NCBI GenBank assembly: GCA_034432855.1
Contig: DAOUBA010000078.1
Coordinates: 1 to 33,827 of the forward strand
DNA length: 33,827 nucleotides
From: DAOUBA01 sp034432855
Lineage (GTDB): Bacteria; Chloroflexota; Anaerolineae; B4-G1
Direction: 5' to 3'
Shown here: piece by piece, positions 1 through 10,200 of the stretch
Numbering within the stretch: position 1 is the first letter of the stretch
Layout: each line of letters starts with the position of its first letter
Program-made: the position numbers and the translations under genes
The notes under the pieces: generated by a model
Database searches by the model: none
What the model saw: the letters and a program-made list of their open reading frames with translations, nothing else
Told to the model about the DNA's origin: nothing

Positions 1-33
1 GGCTTCGCCGCCCGCCGCACCCCCCTTTTTTCG

Positions 34-67
34 CCCCCTTCTCCCCCGCTTGCGGGGGAGAAGGGGG
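34..67. repeat. Perfect GC-rich palindrome, dispersed-repeat type
   Basis: Two 16-base arms (34-49 and 52-67) are exact reverse complements around a TT centre, made of C-runs and CTTCTC. A related but different C-rich hairpin lies at 32709-32741, so this is probably a dispersed intergenic hairpin and not a gene-specific terminator. No T-run follows on either strand. Confidence 0.6.
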
Positions 68-138
68 CCGGGGGGATAAGGGGGTAACTGTGGCAAAGTG
101 TAAACACATTATGAACCATCCCACATTACCAATGCGCA

Positions 139-174
139 TAAAAAGCGTTCAGCCGATCCCACGCGGCTGAACGC
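139..174 (-). terminator. Rho-independent-type hairpin reading leftward
   Basis: GCGTTCAGCCG (145-155) and CGGCTGAACGC (164-174) form a perfect 11-bp stem with an 8-nt loop. On the minus strand the stem is followed directly by TTTTT, the usual intrinsic terminator layout. No minus-strand protein gene ends here, so it probably serves a short leftward transcript. Confidence 0.6.
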
Positions 175-188
175 CCAGGTGATGCAGG
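139..188 (-). ncRNA. Candidate short leftward RNA of about 50 nt
   Basis: An extended -10 (TGGTATAAT, minus strand, 194-202) would start transcription near 187, and the terminator-like hairpin would end it near 139. Nearly the whole predicted RNA is the hairpin plus a single-stranded 5' arm of about a dozen bases. It could instead be the attenuated leader of a gene left of the window, or a divergent transcript of the cpaE-like operon. There is no sequence match to a known RNA family that I recognise. Confidence 0.3.
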
Positions 189-193
189 GTCGC

Positions 194-209
194 ATTATAC
201 CAGAAATCC
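194..209 (-). promoter_or_regulatory. Extended -10 promoter, leftward
   Basis: The minus strand reads GGATTTCTGGTATAAT, with a perfect -10 and the TG extension. The same 16 bases occur at 31042-31057 in front of the DUF4258 gene, which supports a promoter role. A clear -35 box is missing, as is common for extended -10 promoters. Confidence 0.5.
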
Positions 210-260
210 TGCGCTTGCCCAGTTGCCCGTTCTGTGCTACAGTAATGCCAGGAGGGACTG

Positions 261-1409
261 ATGGCTGCGAAAATCCTGATCGTTGACGACAACCTGGAAA
301 GCGTCAAGTTAGTCGGGCTGATGCTGGAACGGCGGGGTTACGAGATCGCCGCCGCGCGCTCTGGCGCTCAGGCCCTGGAGAAGGCCCAGAGCGAGAACCC
401 CGACCTAGTCATCCTCGACATCATGATGCCGGATATGGAAGGTTACGAGGTCTGCCGCCGGCTGCGTGCCAACCCCACCACCGCTACTCTGCCTATCATT
501 ATGTTCACCGCCAAGACAACGGTCAGCGACAAGGTGGCCGGATTCCAGGCCGGGGCCGACGATTACCTGACCAAGCCTGTCCACCCGGAGGAGTTGGCCT
601 CCCGCGTGGAAGCAGTGTTGCTGCGCTCAGCACGCAGGCAGGCAGCAGCACAACTCGAGATGAAGGCAAAGATACTTGGCTTCCTGGGATCAAAAGGCGG
701 CGTCGGTACTACGACCCTGGCGACGAACATCGCCGTCAGTATGATCCAGGGGCCTGCCAGGGGTAAGAAGGTCGTGCTGGCCGATATGCGGTCGGGAATG
801 GCCGCAGCGGCTATCCAGTTGGGACTGCGGCGCCAGGTGGGGATCGCCCGCTTGCTGGAGCAACCGCTCGAGCGCATTGATGTAAAGGCAGTGGAGGCCC
901 AATTGGAAGAGCACAGGTCCGGTGTGCTGGTGTTAGGCGGCCAAGTTGAACCGCCCGGAGTGGCGGCCGCGCTCTCTCCGGCCCATGCCCAGACTATCAT
1001 CCGGCAATTGGGGACATTTGCCGATTACCTGCTCCTGGACCTGGGCGTGGGCCTGGACGACACGAACCGCCGCCTCTTGCCGGATTGTCAATACATTGTC
1101 ATGGCGGTCGAGCCGCAACGTGTATCGTTGACGCTTGGACAGGCGTTGCTCGATGCGCTCTCCAGTTCCCTCAACCTCCCCCGCCACAGGATCAAACTCG
1201 TGCTGATCAACAAGGCGCCCTCTGCCACAACCTTCACGAAAGAGGCGATCGAGGGACTGTTGCAGCACGAACTCGTCGGGGTGATCCCTCCGGCGCCGGA
1301 GCTGGCGTTCCAGTCGGCCGAACAGGGAATGCCCATGGTAGTGATACAGCCGACCAGTCTGGTCGCCCATCAGATCAGGACCGTTGCAGAGTATCTCGTG
1401 AACGTGTAG
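261..1409 (+). CDS. Response-regulator receiver fused to CpaE/MinD-like ATPase
   Basis: This 382-residue protein has an N-terminal CheY-like receiver (about 1-125) with the acidic pair D9/D10, phospho-acceptor D53, T83 and K105 all in place. A short linker leads to a MinD/ParA-type P-loop domain (about 137-380) with a deviant Walker A, GSKGGVGTT (143-151), that lacks the second lysine, as in CpaE/TadZ proteins. CpaE-type proteins localise pilus (Tad) machinery at the pole, but no pilus gene is in view, so its target is unknown. The start is set by AGGAGGG at 250-256, four bases upstream. It begins a plus-strand operon; the histidine kinase three genes downstream is a plausible phosphodonor (inference). 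Family call is firm; role is not. Confidence 0.88.
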   Translation: MAAKILIVDDNLESVKLVGLMLERRGYEIAAARSGAQALEKAQSENPDLVILDIMMPDMEGYEVCRRLRANPTTATLPIIMFTAKTTVSDKVAGFQAGADDYLTKPVHPEELASRVEAVLLRSARRQAAAQLEMKAKILGFLGSKGGVGTTTLATNIAVSMIQGPARGKKVVLADMRSGMAAAAIQLGLRRQVGIARLLEQPLERIDVKAVEAQLEEHRSGVLVLGGQVEPPGVAAALSPAHAQTIIRQLGTFADYLLLDLGVGLDDTNRRLLPDCQYIVMAVEPQRVSLTLGQALLDALSSSLNLPRHRIKLVLINKAPSATTFTKEAIEGLLQHELVGVIPPAPELAFQSAEQGMPMVVIQPTSLVAHQIRTVAEYLVNV

Positions 1410-1411
1410 AC

Positions 1412-2113
1412 GTGGCCCTCAGACCCGTCTTCTCCCATCCGTGGAACGTCTCGCCCGCTGAGGCGCGCGGAATTCAGCGCCAACTGCATAGCCGTGTGCT
1501 CATCCATCCCCTCCCCACCCCACCCCAGGTGATCGCCGGTATTGACGTCAGCATCAAGGACGAGCAGGCACGGGCAGCAGTGGTATTGCTGACCTATCCG
1601 GACCTGGTCCCCTTCCAGTCGGCGGTAGCCGACCTGCCCGTTTCCTTCCCCTACGTGCCGGGGCTGCTGGCCTTTCGCGAGGGACCGGCCGTCATGGCGG
1701 CGCTGGAACGGCTGACGGCCCAACCCGACGTCCTGATGTTCGACGCTCAGGGCCTGGCGCATCCGCGCCGGATGGGGCTGGCGACTCACCTCGGCGTCTT
1801 GCTGGACATGCCCTCCGTGGGATGCGCCAAGTCGCTTTTGTGCGGGGATTATGAACAGCCGGCCGAGCAAAGAGGCAGTTGGACGCCGCTATACGATGGA
1901 GATGAGGTGATCGGCGCAGTCGTGCGGACGCGCGATGGTGTACAGCCGCTTTTCGTCTCTGTGGGACATCGGGTAGACCTGGGGACAGCGATCTCGCTCG
2001 TGTTGAACTGCGCCACGCGTTATCGCCTGCCCGAGCCAACGCGCTGGGCGCACCAGGTGGCCGGTGGGCAGCCTTTGCCGGCGGCGCGCCAGCCATCTCT
2101 ATTTGACCTGTGA
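1412..2113 (+). CDS. nfi: Endonuclease V (deoxyinosine repair)
   Basis: Endonuclease V cuts DNA at the second phosphodiester bond 3' of deoxyinosine and so starts repair of deaminated adenine. The 233-residue product has the family landmarks: GIDVS with metal ligand D45, the PYVPGLLAFREGP block with Y81 and E90, FDAQGLAHPRR with D111 and H117, and K140 in GCAKSLL. The usual FDGQG is FDAQG here. I chose GTG 1412, two bases after the previous stop, because MALRPVFSHPWNVSPAEA matches the family N-terminus; the frame is open further upstream but that overlaps the previous gene. There is no strong ribosome site, so translation is probably coupled. Typical length for the family is about 225 residues. 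Confidence 0.93.
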   Translation: MALRPVFSHPWNVSPAEARGIQRQLHSRVLIHPLPTPPQVIAGIDVSIKDEQARAAVVLLTYPDLVPFQSAVADLPVSFPYVPGLLAFREGPAVMAALERLTAQPDVLMFDAQGLAHPRRMGLATHLGVLLDMPSVGCAKSLLCGDYEQPAEQRGSWTPLYDGDEVIGAVVRTRDGVQPLFVSVGHRVDLGTAISLVLNCATRYRLPEPTRWAHQVAGGQPLPAARQPSLFDL

Positions 2114-2120
2114 GGTGAAC

Positions 2121-2891
2121 GTGCACCACACCGACGAAATCGTGCAGGCTGCGGCGCTCTTGCAGGCGGCTCGCCACGCCGTCGCGCTGACCGGCGCGGG
2201 CGTCAGCACCCCTTCCGGCATCCCCGATTTCCGTTCCCCGCACAGCGGGCTATGGGAACAGGCCAATCCGCTGGAAGTGGCCTCACTCTCCGCTTTTCGT
2301 CGCCGCCCCGAGGCGTTCTACTCCTGGGTTCGGCCACTGGCGGAGGCCCTGTTGGCTGCCAGGCCCAACCCCGCCCACACGGCACTGGCGGTGCTGGAGG
2401 CTGGCGGATGGCTCAAAGCGGTCATCACGCAGAATATTGACGACCTGCACCGCCACGCCGGGTCGCGCGCGGTGCTGGAACTGCACGGCCATCTACGGGA
2501 AGCAACCTGCCTCCGTTGTCATCGTGTTCTTGCCACCGATAGTCTGCTGGGCGATTTCCTGGCCTCGGGGGAGGTGCCGCGTTGCGCGGAGTGCGGCGGG
2601 GTGATCAAGCCCAATGTGGTGCTGTTTGGGGAACAGTTGCCGGTCGCAGTGTTCGAGGCAGCGATGGAGCATGCCCGTCAAGCCGATTTGATGCTCGTCG
2701 CGGGATCATCGCTGGAAGTCGCGCCAGCCTCGCACCTGCCGCTGGTGGCATACAGGCACGGCGGACGCCTGATCGTGATCAATCTCACCCCGACCCCCAT
2801 TGACGACCTGGCCGACGTGGTCATCCACGGCGATGTGGCCGAGGTGTTGCCCCGCATTGCACAGGCTTGTACAAAGAGTGAGGCAGCATGA
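2121..2891 (+). CDS. SIR2-family NAD-dependent protein deacylase
   Basis: Sirtuins remove acyl groups from lysines using NAD+, releasing nicotinamide and O-acyl-ADP-ribose. The 256-residue protein shows the NAD site GAGVSTPSGIPDFRS (25-39), TQNIDDLHRHAGS (103-115), catalytic H122 in LHGH, a zinc ribbon with C130/C133 and C155/C158, and the GSSLEVAP block. GTG 2121 is preferred because GAGG sits five bases upstream; GTG 2115 is also possible, and ATG 2064 would overlap nfi by 50 bases. The stop overlaps the next start as ATGA, which indicates translational coupling. It is the bacterial CobB-like type by size; the acyl preference cannot be read from sequence. Confidence 0.92.
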   Translation: MHHTDEIVQAAALLQAARHAVALTGAGVSTPSGIPDFRSPHSGLWEQANPLEVASLSAFRRRPEAFYSWVRPLAEALLAARPNPAHTALAVLEAGGWLKAVITQNIDDLHRHAGSRAVLELHGHLREATCLRCHRVLATDSLLGDFLASGEVPRCAECGGVIKPNVVLFGEQLPVAVFEAAMEHARQADLMLVAGSSLEVAPASHLPLVAYRHGGRLIVINLTPTPIDDLADVVIHGDVAEVLPRIAQACTKSEAA

Positions 2892-4063
2892 CAACTCTGC
2901 AAGCGCGCGTCGCCAGATTGGAGCGGCTGATTGAACTCGGCCGCAGGATAAACTCTACCCTCAGCCTGCGCCCGCTGCTCACCCGCGTCGTCTTTGCGGC
3001 GCAGGAACTTTCCCAGGCGGAAGCCTGCTCCATCCTGTTGCTGGATCGCAAGAGCGGGCAGTTGCACTTCGAAGCAGCGACCAATCTGCCCGGCGTCTGC
3101 TCGATCGTCGTGCCACTGGAGGGAAGTATTGCCGGCTGGGTCGTGCAAACCGGCAAGCCGCTCATAGTCCCCGACGCCCCCAACGACCCGCGCTTCTATC
3201 GCCTGGCCGATGAGCAATCGGGAGTCAAAACCCGTTCCATACTGGCCGTGCCGTTGATCACCAGGGACAACGTGATCGGCGTGCTGGAAGCGGTCAACAA
3301 GAGGGGCGACGCCGAGTTCAGCGCCGAGGACGTCGAGTTGTTGAGCGCGTTGGGCAATCAGGCGGCGGTAGCGGTACAAAACGCGCTGCTCTTCCAGCAG
3401 TCCGACTTGATCGCCGAGATCGTGCACGAGATCCGCACGCCGCTCTCGTCCATTGCTGCCTACGCCGAACTGATGCTGCGGCCCGACATCACACCAGAGC
3501 AGAGTCGCCAATTTGCCGGGGTGATCCTGCATGAAGCCAGGCGCTTGAACGACCTGGTGAACGACTATCTCGACCTGGCGCGCCTGGAATCGGGGCGCGT
3601 TCACTTTGCTCGCGATCCGGTTGACATGAGCACGGTAATCCGCATGGCAGCCAGCGTACTGACGCCGCAGGTAGAAGCGAAGCAGATTGGGCTATCGGTG
3701 GAGATTCCGGGTGCATTGCCGCAGATCATGGGGGACGCGCAGCGCCTCCATCAGGTGATGCTCAATCTGCTCAACAACGCGGTCAAGTACTGCCGTCCAG
3801 GCGATCACGTGACGGTCACAGCAGGCTGCGAAGGAGGCCTTCTGATCGTGAGCGTCGCCGACAGCGGCCCGGGCATCCCGGCGGAGGCCCTGCCGCACAT
3901 GTTCGAGCGCTTCTATCGCGTGGCCGGAACAGAGGAGCAGGCGGTGGGAAGTGGGCTGGGCCTGGTGATCGCGCGTCAGATCGTCGAGGCACACGGAGGG
4001 ACGGTTTCGGTCAAGAGTGAGGCAGGGCGCGGCACCACGTTCACCGTTACCCTGCCCGTATAA
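2888..4063 (+). CDS. Soluble GAF-domain sensor histidine kinase
   Basis: This 391-residue protein has an N-terminal coiled segment, a GAF domain (about 20-170), a HisKA dimerisation helix with phospho-acceptor H180 in VHEIRTPLSS, and a HATPase_c domain with the N box (N297), DSGPGI (325-330) and GSGLGL (354-359). There is no signal peptide or membrane helix, so it senses a cytosolic ligand through GAF. GAGG four bases before ATG 2888 and the ATGA overlap with the sirtuin gene fix the start. It is the last gene of the operon, and the receiver-ATPase encoded first is the only receiver in the window, so the two may form a phosphorelay pair (inference). Confidence 0.93.
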   Translation: MTTLQARVARLERLIELGRRINSTLSLRPLLTRVVFAAQELSQAEACSILLLDRKSGQLHFEAATNLPGVCSIVVPLEGSIAGWVVQTGKPLIVPDAPNDPRFYRLADEQSGVKTRSILAVPLITRDNVIGVLEAVNKRGDAEFSAEDVELLSALGNQAAVAVQNALLFQQSDLIAEIVHEIRTPLSSIAAYAELMLRPDITPEQSRQFAGVILHEARRLNDLVNDYLDLARLESGRVHFARDPVDMSTVIRMAASVLTPQVEAKQIGLSVEIPGALPQIMGDAQRLHQVMLNLLNNAVKYCRPGDHVTVTAGCEGGLLIVSVADSGPGIPAEALPHMFERFYRVAGTEEQAVGSGLGLVIARQIVEAHGGTVSVKSEAGRGTTFTVTLPV

Positions 4064-4263
4064 AGTGGGGGGTACTTTTGGGCTATTGCTCCCCAAACTG
4101 GGATGTGGTAGAATAAAATTGGTAACCACCCCGGCCTGTCAGACTGCGTCCGTCCTCTCGCTTGGACGGGATTCAAACAAAATTGCCACGCTGGGGGATT
4201 GCTCCCCGCTCCCTGCACCTTGGCCAGGAGCCCTTCCCCAACCTGGCCCGGACAGGGAAGCAG
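4064..4263 (+). promoter_or_regulatory. Leader of the giant gene with candidate promoter and hairpins
   Basis: TTGCTC (4086-4091), 17 bases, then TAGAAT (4109-4114) is a plausible sigma-70-type promoter. The leader of about 145 nt then holds two short stems: CCGTCC/GGACGG (4150-4155 with 4164-4169) and GGGGA/TCCCC (4194-4207). ATTGCTCCCC occurs twice, at 4085-4094 and 4198-4207. I recognise no riboswitch class here. Confidence 0.35.
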
Positions 4264-7200
4264 ATGATGAAACCCCATTTGTCTTGTCGTTGGTATTTTG
4301 TTCTTGCCGCCGCGGCGCTCCTGCTCGCAGTGGCGTTTATCCCCCTCAGGCTGCCCGCTCAACATCTTTCCCCTTATGAGCACGTGCAAAGCGCCTGGCA
4401 GCGCGCCCGACAAGCCGGCGCGTACCGCTTTGCGACCGAAATCGTCCAGACCACCCACCCGGCCCCCGCACTGGCCAACGTCGGGCGCAGCAGCCGCCAG
4501 GACACGCTGCACATCGAAGGGCAGGCCAACCTGGCCGACCGCACCCTGCTGATGACCCTGTGGCAGGGTGGCGGGAGCGTCCTGAACGCACGGGACGGCG
4601 TCGAGGTGCGCGTCGAGGGCGACCGCGCCTATGGCCGTCCCCTGGGCGGCACATGGGAAGAGATCCCCGATTTTTCCGGGTCGTTTGCGCCGGATAATGA
4701 TCTACTGGCCTATCTGGCCGGTGCGAAGAACGTCCGCCAGGAAGAAACAAGCGCGCCTTCGTCTCTCGCTCCTGGCTACACCCGCTACCGTTTCGAGGTG
4801 GACGGTCCCGCTTTTGCCACGTATCTACGCGACCAGATGGAACGCTACCTGATCGAGAAAGGCGAACTGCCGGCCGGTTTGACCCTGGAAACGTCGAGCC
4901 TGTATCGCGGCGCCACCGGCGAGGGTCAGATCTGGATTGACGACGATGGCCTTCCGCTGCGGCTGGTGGTCCACACGGTCTTTCCCCCCCAGGAGAACGG
5001 CGATGTGGTCGAAGCGCAGATCCAGACCGATTTTTCCGGCTTTGACCGTGGACAGCTTCTCGCCTCCTCGCCTGGGGAGCGCCTGGCTGGCGCGCTGGGG
5101 CTGCCGCGCACATTGGAGAGGTGGCAGCATGTAGCAAGCCAGTTCGCCCTGTTCCTGGGCTGCATCGGGCTGGTGGCCTTGCTCATCACCCAGAGCCGGT
5201 CGAAGAAGGTCTACACCATCCTCGCGCTCTCCGTGATCGTCTCGACGATTGTTACCCCGCTGCTGCAGAGCCATCAAGTGGTGGCCTTCTCGGAGCGTCA
5301 GGCTGCCCGACAGGCCGCGCTGGAGCAGGAGCAGGTCGCGCAGGCGGCGGCGCAGGAGTTGCAAGACCAACTGCTGGCATCGGATTGGGACCCGCTGCGC
5401 GACCCGCTCGCCGCGCCGAACATCGCTGCGCAGACCTCGGACGGCAGCGGGGGAGCCTCGAGCGGCGGCCTTGTCTGCACCGACGACGAAAAAACAAAAG
5501 ACGGCGATAAGGATGGCCTGTCCGATTGCCAGGAGAGACAGTACCAGACCGACCCGAAACGACCCGATACCGACGGTGACGGTTTGTGGGACAGTTGGGA
5601 GGTGCTGCGCCTGGGCACCGAGCCGGGTCAGAAGGACACCGACGGCGACGGTATCCCCGACGGGGTCGAGGTGCGCGGCTTTAATTATAACGGGCAATGG
5701 TACCTCGACCCCAACTCGGTGGACAGCAACAACGACGGCCGACCGGACACCATCGAGTGCCCTGGCCTGGGGACGACCTCTCAGCCCTGTCCCGACACCG
5801 ACCGGGACGGCACGCCAGACCTGTTCGACCGCGACGACGACAACGACGGCGTCCCCGACCGGATTGATACGGCCCCTACGGTTGTAGTGGGCCGGGCGAC
5901 GCCCTTTAGCCGTTCCAACCCGTTCGAGTTGGTGGTGAACGGGCTGAACGCCCAAACCGGCGCTTCCGGTGCATACTATCCGGTCCTGGTTGACCTGCAA
6001 CTGCGCCCGGTCATCACCGATCACCTGACCTATGCACTCAACGTGTTGGACTGGCCCAGCGGCGATGAAGACGGCCAGGTGCAGCGCCGGCGAGGCAACA
6101 ACTCAAAGTTCGCCGACTATATGAGCGCGCAGGACGCGGCCAACGACCCGCGCACCAAGAACGGCGACACGCGCCTCATCCCCATGCTCGAAGTGGAGCT
6201 TGCGGGCAACGACATCCCCCTGCCGCTGACGACCACGCTGCGCACCCGCGTGCAGGCGCAGGGCGTAGATGCGTCGTGGCCCGTCACCACTCAGCCGCCG
6301 GTCTTGACAACCTGGCTTTCGGCCACCGTCACCCTGTCGCAGGTGGGCAGCGCCACGCGGCTGGACTTTCAACTCCAGGGGACAACGCCGGTCACCGCCG
6401 AGGTCTATACCGGCACGTGCAGCGGCGGCGTGCTCGACGTTTCGCTGGGTCAGGTCTCGAACGGGCAGACGCGGGACATTCCCAATCGCAACCTGCTCAC
6501 GCTGGCCGATGGCGGGCACGTCCTGGTGCTCAAGGCGGACGGCCACACCGCCGCCTGCGCGACCATCGCCGACGTCCCGAACGGCCCCTACACGGACAGG
6601 ATGATTGACGCCGAGCCACTGCGGGCCTACGGCGCCTCGGCGCGCGACCTGGGAGATGGCCGCGTGGCTTTGCTCGTCCCGCTCAACGTCGTCGCCGACG
6701 AGACCGGCGGCGGGCGGGCGGCCTTTGGCGCGCGCGTCCCCTACACGCCGCGCGGGTCGAGCCTGGGCGCGGCGCAAAAGGTGCGCGTCGTCTGGCTCGT
6801 CCAGATGCTCGCCGACTATTGCCGCCCCATGCCGCCCGGCTCGGACGCAACCAGCGAGGACTGGTGCAAATATAAAGAGAGTTGGGTGCTGGATAACACG
6901 CAGATCGTCCACACCTACTATGACGACTGGTACCTCACCGGCCTGACGGTGCGCGAAGACCACGGCACGGACGTGGCGATTGCCTGGGAAGACCCGGCCG
7001 CCGAGTCGCCAGCCAACCGCCAGTACGACGACTGGCTGTGGTTGATGGCGCTGGGCCTGGAGCAGACCTACCTGGCCGGCCGCGACCAGAACAAGAACAA
7101 TCGGCGCGACATCGGCGTGGTCACCTATGCGGATGGCCGCCAGGCGGCGGATACGAGCATTGCCGGCCGCTTCGACGCGCCGCTGGCGTCCACCGTCACC

Positions 7201-10200
7201 ATCACCGACCGGCTGGGTGTGCCGCTCACCGCCACCATCCAGGTCGAGACCTTCTCCTACCCGCAGCAGGATTACGTCGCCTACGTGATGATGACGGAAA
7301 CGGTCGGGATTTTGGCCAGTCACTTTACGACATACATAACCCGGGGCGCTGACGCGCCGACGCTGCTGTTCCTCCGCGACGAGCGTTACCGCGTCGCCGA
7401 GTTGGGCATGGGCAACGAAGTGACCATCTCCGGCGCGCGGGTGACCTTTAACCTGGGAGGCCGGTCGGTGGAAACGCTGGCCAGCCTCAGTTGGGCGCCC
7501 TACCGTTACAAGGACGGGCGCTGGCAGGCGTACCCCCTGGCCGAATACTGGGACAAGATGTATGCGCGCTTCGCCAGCCGCTTCCCGGAGGATCCCAGGT
7601 TGCCAGCAGACTGGCGCAAAGACGTGCAGGTGGGCCAGATCACGCTGGCCCAGTCCTATTACCTCTCGATGATGCAGGGCCGGGTGGGCCTGGTGGCCGT
7701 AGGTAACCAGGCTCTGCTATCCGATGCGCCGACGGATACAGAGGTAACACAAAAAATCGGAGATACGCTCGATGCAACTGGTGATGTGTTTGCTGCCATC
7801 AACGATAACCTTTCCGAACCCCTGATCAAGTGGTTGGCCCCCAGATTGCCGGGCGCCACCTTGCCTCCGGGCGTGACGCCTCAGACTCTGTCCTTGAAAG
7901 CGATCGGTGAGAGTATCCGGCAGGGTGTTTCCGACAAAATTGCGGCCATCAAAGCGCTCAAGAGGGCGACCTGGGAGGAGCGGGCGAAATTCGCAGGCAC
8001 TGCTGCCATAGTCATCGGCACTATAGCGGCTCTCTCCCTGGGCATAGCCAGTGCTGTGACCTCGGGTCGAACCCAATATATTCTCTCGGTCGTGGGGGGC
8101 GCGATCTCATCGGTGTTAGCAGTTGTCTCGCTCGTCAAGGCGTACCGCGCGGCCAGCGCCGCCGGCTGGCTCAGAGGGATGAACCTGGCGGCGAACCAAA
8201 TCTCCAAAGCTGCCAAGATTGTCGGTATCGTCGGCACGGTCATTGCTGCCGGCGTGGCGATTGGCGTCATGATCGCCACTCTCGTCATGGGGCCCCAGAC
8301 GACCGAGGCGGTTCTCACGGCGATAGCCGTAGCGATCGGCGCGATCATTGCCGCCGTGATCCTGTTTGCCATCTCGCTGATCCCTGTAGTGGGACAATTG
8401 ATCGTCGCCATCATTGGCGCGATTGATGCCCTGGTGGCCCTGGTGTGCGCTGCGGCCGGTTGGGAAGGGAAATATGCCGACGCTTTCTGCGGCGGCATTT
8501 CGGGGTTGATGGCATCATACTTTACGCCCTACGGCTATAACGTGATGGTGGACATTGCCGAAGAAGGCCGATTCCAACTTGCCAGCCCGTTCGACTATAC
8601 TTTTCTCCATCCCGAACAGGGCCTCGCCGTCGGCAATGAACTCGAGTTCACCGCCACGATAACCAATACGATTCAGTTCACGACCTTCCCGCCCGATTGG
8701 AAGGCACTGGCCTGGTTCTGGCAGTGGAATGAAGCGGCGCTGCGCTTATCCGCCTTTGCGTATCGCTGGCAGAGCGAACCCCAGGACATTCACCAGACGG
8801 TTGGTTTCGGCTCGCAGTATAGCGCCTGGACGGCCGCCGAATGGACCAAACGCTTTCCGTTCCTGACGCACAAACTCTATGCGCTTGCTTCCCCGACGGG
8901 CGACGACGCCCCGCTGAACCAGGCCGGCATCAACCAACCGCTGCAGTTGTTCCTGGCCGAAGGCTATGCGCTGCCGGCCCAGGAATGTATCCTCGTTCCC
9001 CATCCCCTGGGGTTGATTCCTGTCTGCTGGGTGCGCGCCGCCAAGGACACCATCCACACCGACATGGGGCGGATGTTTGCCTTTGACGTCTTTCCGGCGA
9101 CGCTGGACGAATTCTACCAGACCACACCCAAGGATGGCGGCTACAGCCTGGCCTGGGGGCAGGCCGGGAATGTGACCTTCTCCCGTCAGAGAGACTTTGA
9201 CGGCGACGGCCTGCGCAACGCGGCCGACGGCGGCTCGGACCCGGACGACAGCAAGTGGGACACCGATGGCGACGGCCTTTCGGACCTGTTCGAGTCGCAG
9301 CACCGCAGCGACCCAGCGCGGTTCGACACCGACGGCGACGGGTTGAACGACGCCGAGGAAACCCGCCTGGGCGCCGACCCCACCCGCAAGGACAGCGACG
9401 GCGATGGGCTGACGGATAAAGAAGAGGTGGACGGCTGGGAGTTCGTGTATGCCTTCGACGCCAACGGCAATCAACTGCGCACCCTGGTCACCTCCGACCC
9501 GCTCGACCCTGACACCGACGGCGACGGGCTGCCGGATTTCAAGGAAAAGGCGTTCGGCCTCAACCCGCGCGTCGTCTCGGATCCGAACGTACTGGGGCTG
9601 GAGGCAAAGGTGACGGAGACCGGCGTCACGCACAACCCGAACGATCTCGTCGTCCGCAGGGGCGACACCCTGCGCTACACGTCCACCGTCGAAAACAAAC
9701 TGGACAGCCGCTTTGCCCAGGGACTGTTCTCGCTCAACAGCTCGGCTCCGGCCGTGCTGAACGCGGCGGGCGTGCCGCCCGTCCAATTCGTCTTGGACCC
9801 GCACCAACAAGCGACCCTGTCCGGTACGCTGGCCGTGTCCTCCACGTCCGCTTCACAGCCGGTTAGCCTGACGCAAGTGGCCGGCGCGCTCATCACCGAC
9901 TGGCGCGAACAGTCCAACTTTGCCGAGATGTGGCTACGACTGGAAGAGATCGCTACGGAGACGCGGTTCGTAGATCATTCTGGCAGCCTGCCGCCGCGCA
10001 ACGCTTCTTGCTCCGGTGCCACCTGCCCGGCTCGTCAACAACCCGGCTACCTGGGCAATGGCGTGCGCTTTGACGGCACGAATGATTACCTGGTCGTTCA
10101 AGATTCGCCCGGCTTTGACTTTGGCACGGGCGGCCTGACGATTGCGATGTGGGTCAAAAAGACGGACAATGACACCGGTACTCTGTTGCACTGGAGGAGC

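Noticed and set aside
95..110. GTGT-AA-ACAC as an operator for the cpaE-like operon
   Set aside because: Arms of four bases are too short to stand out in this length of sequence.
215..243. TTGCCC-17-TACAGT as the promoter of the cpaE-like gene
   Set aside because: Transcription would begin at or inside the ribosome site, leaving no usable leader.
2064..2120. ATG 2064 as the sirtuin start
   Set aside because: It would overlap nfi by 50 bases and adds residues unlike sirtuins; GTG 2121 has a GAGG site.
4162..4263. Upstream ATG for the giant gene
   Set aside because: The extra residues are not signal-like, no ribosome site precedes it, and it falls inside a leader hairpin. ATG 4264/4267 begins a proper signal sequence after AGGGA.
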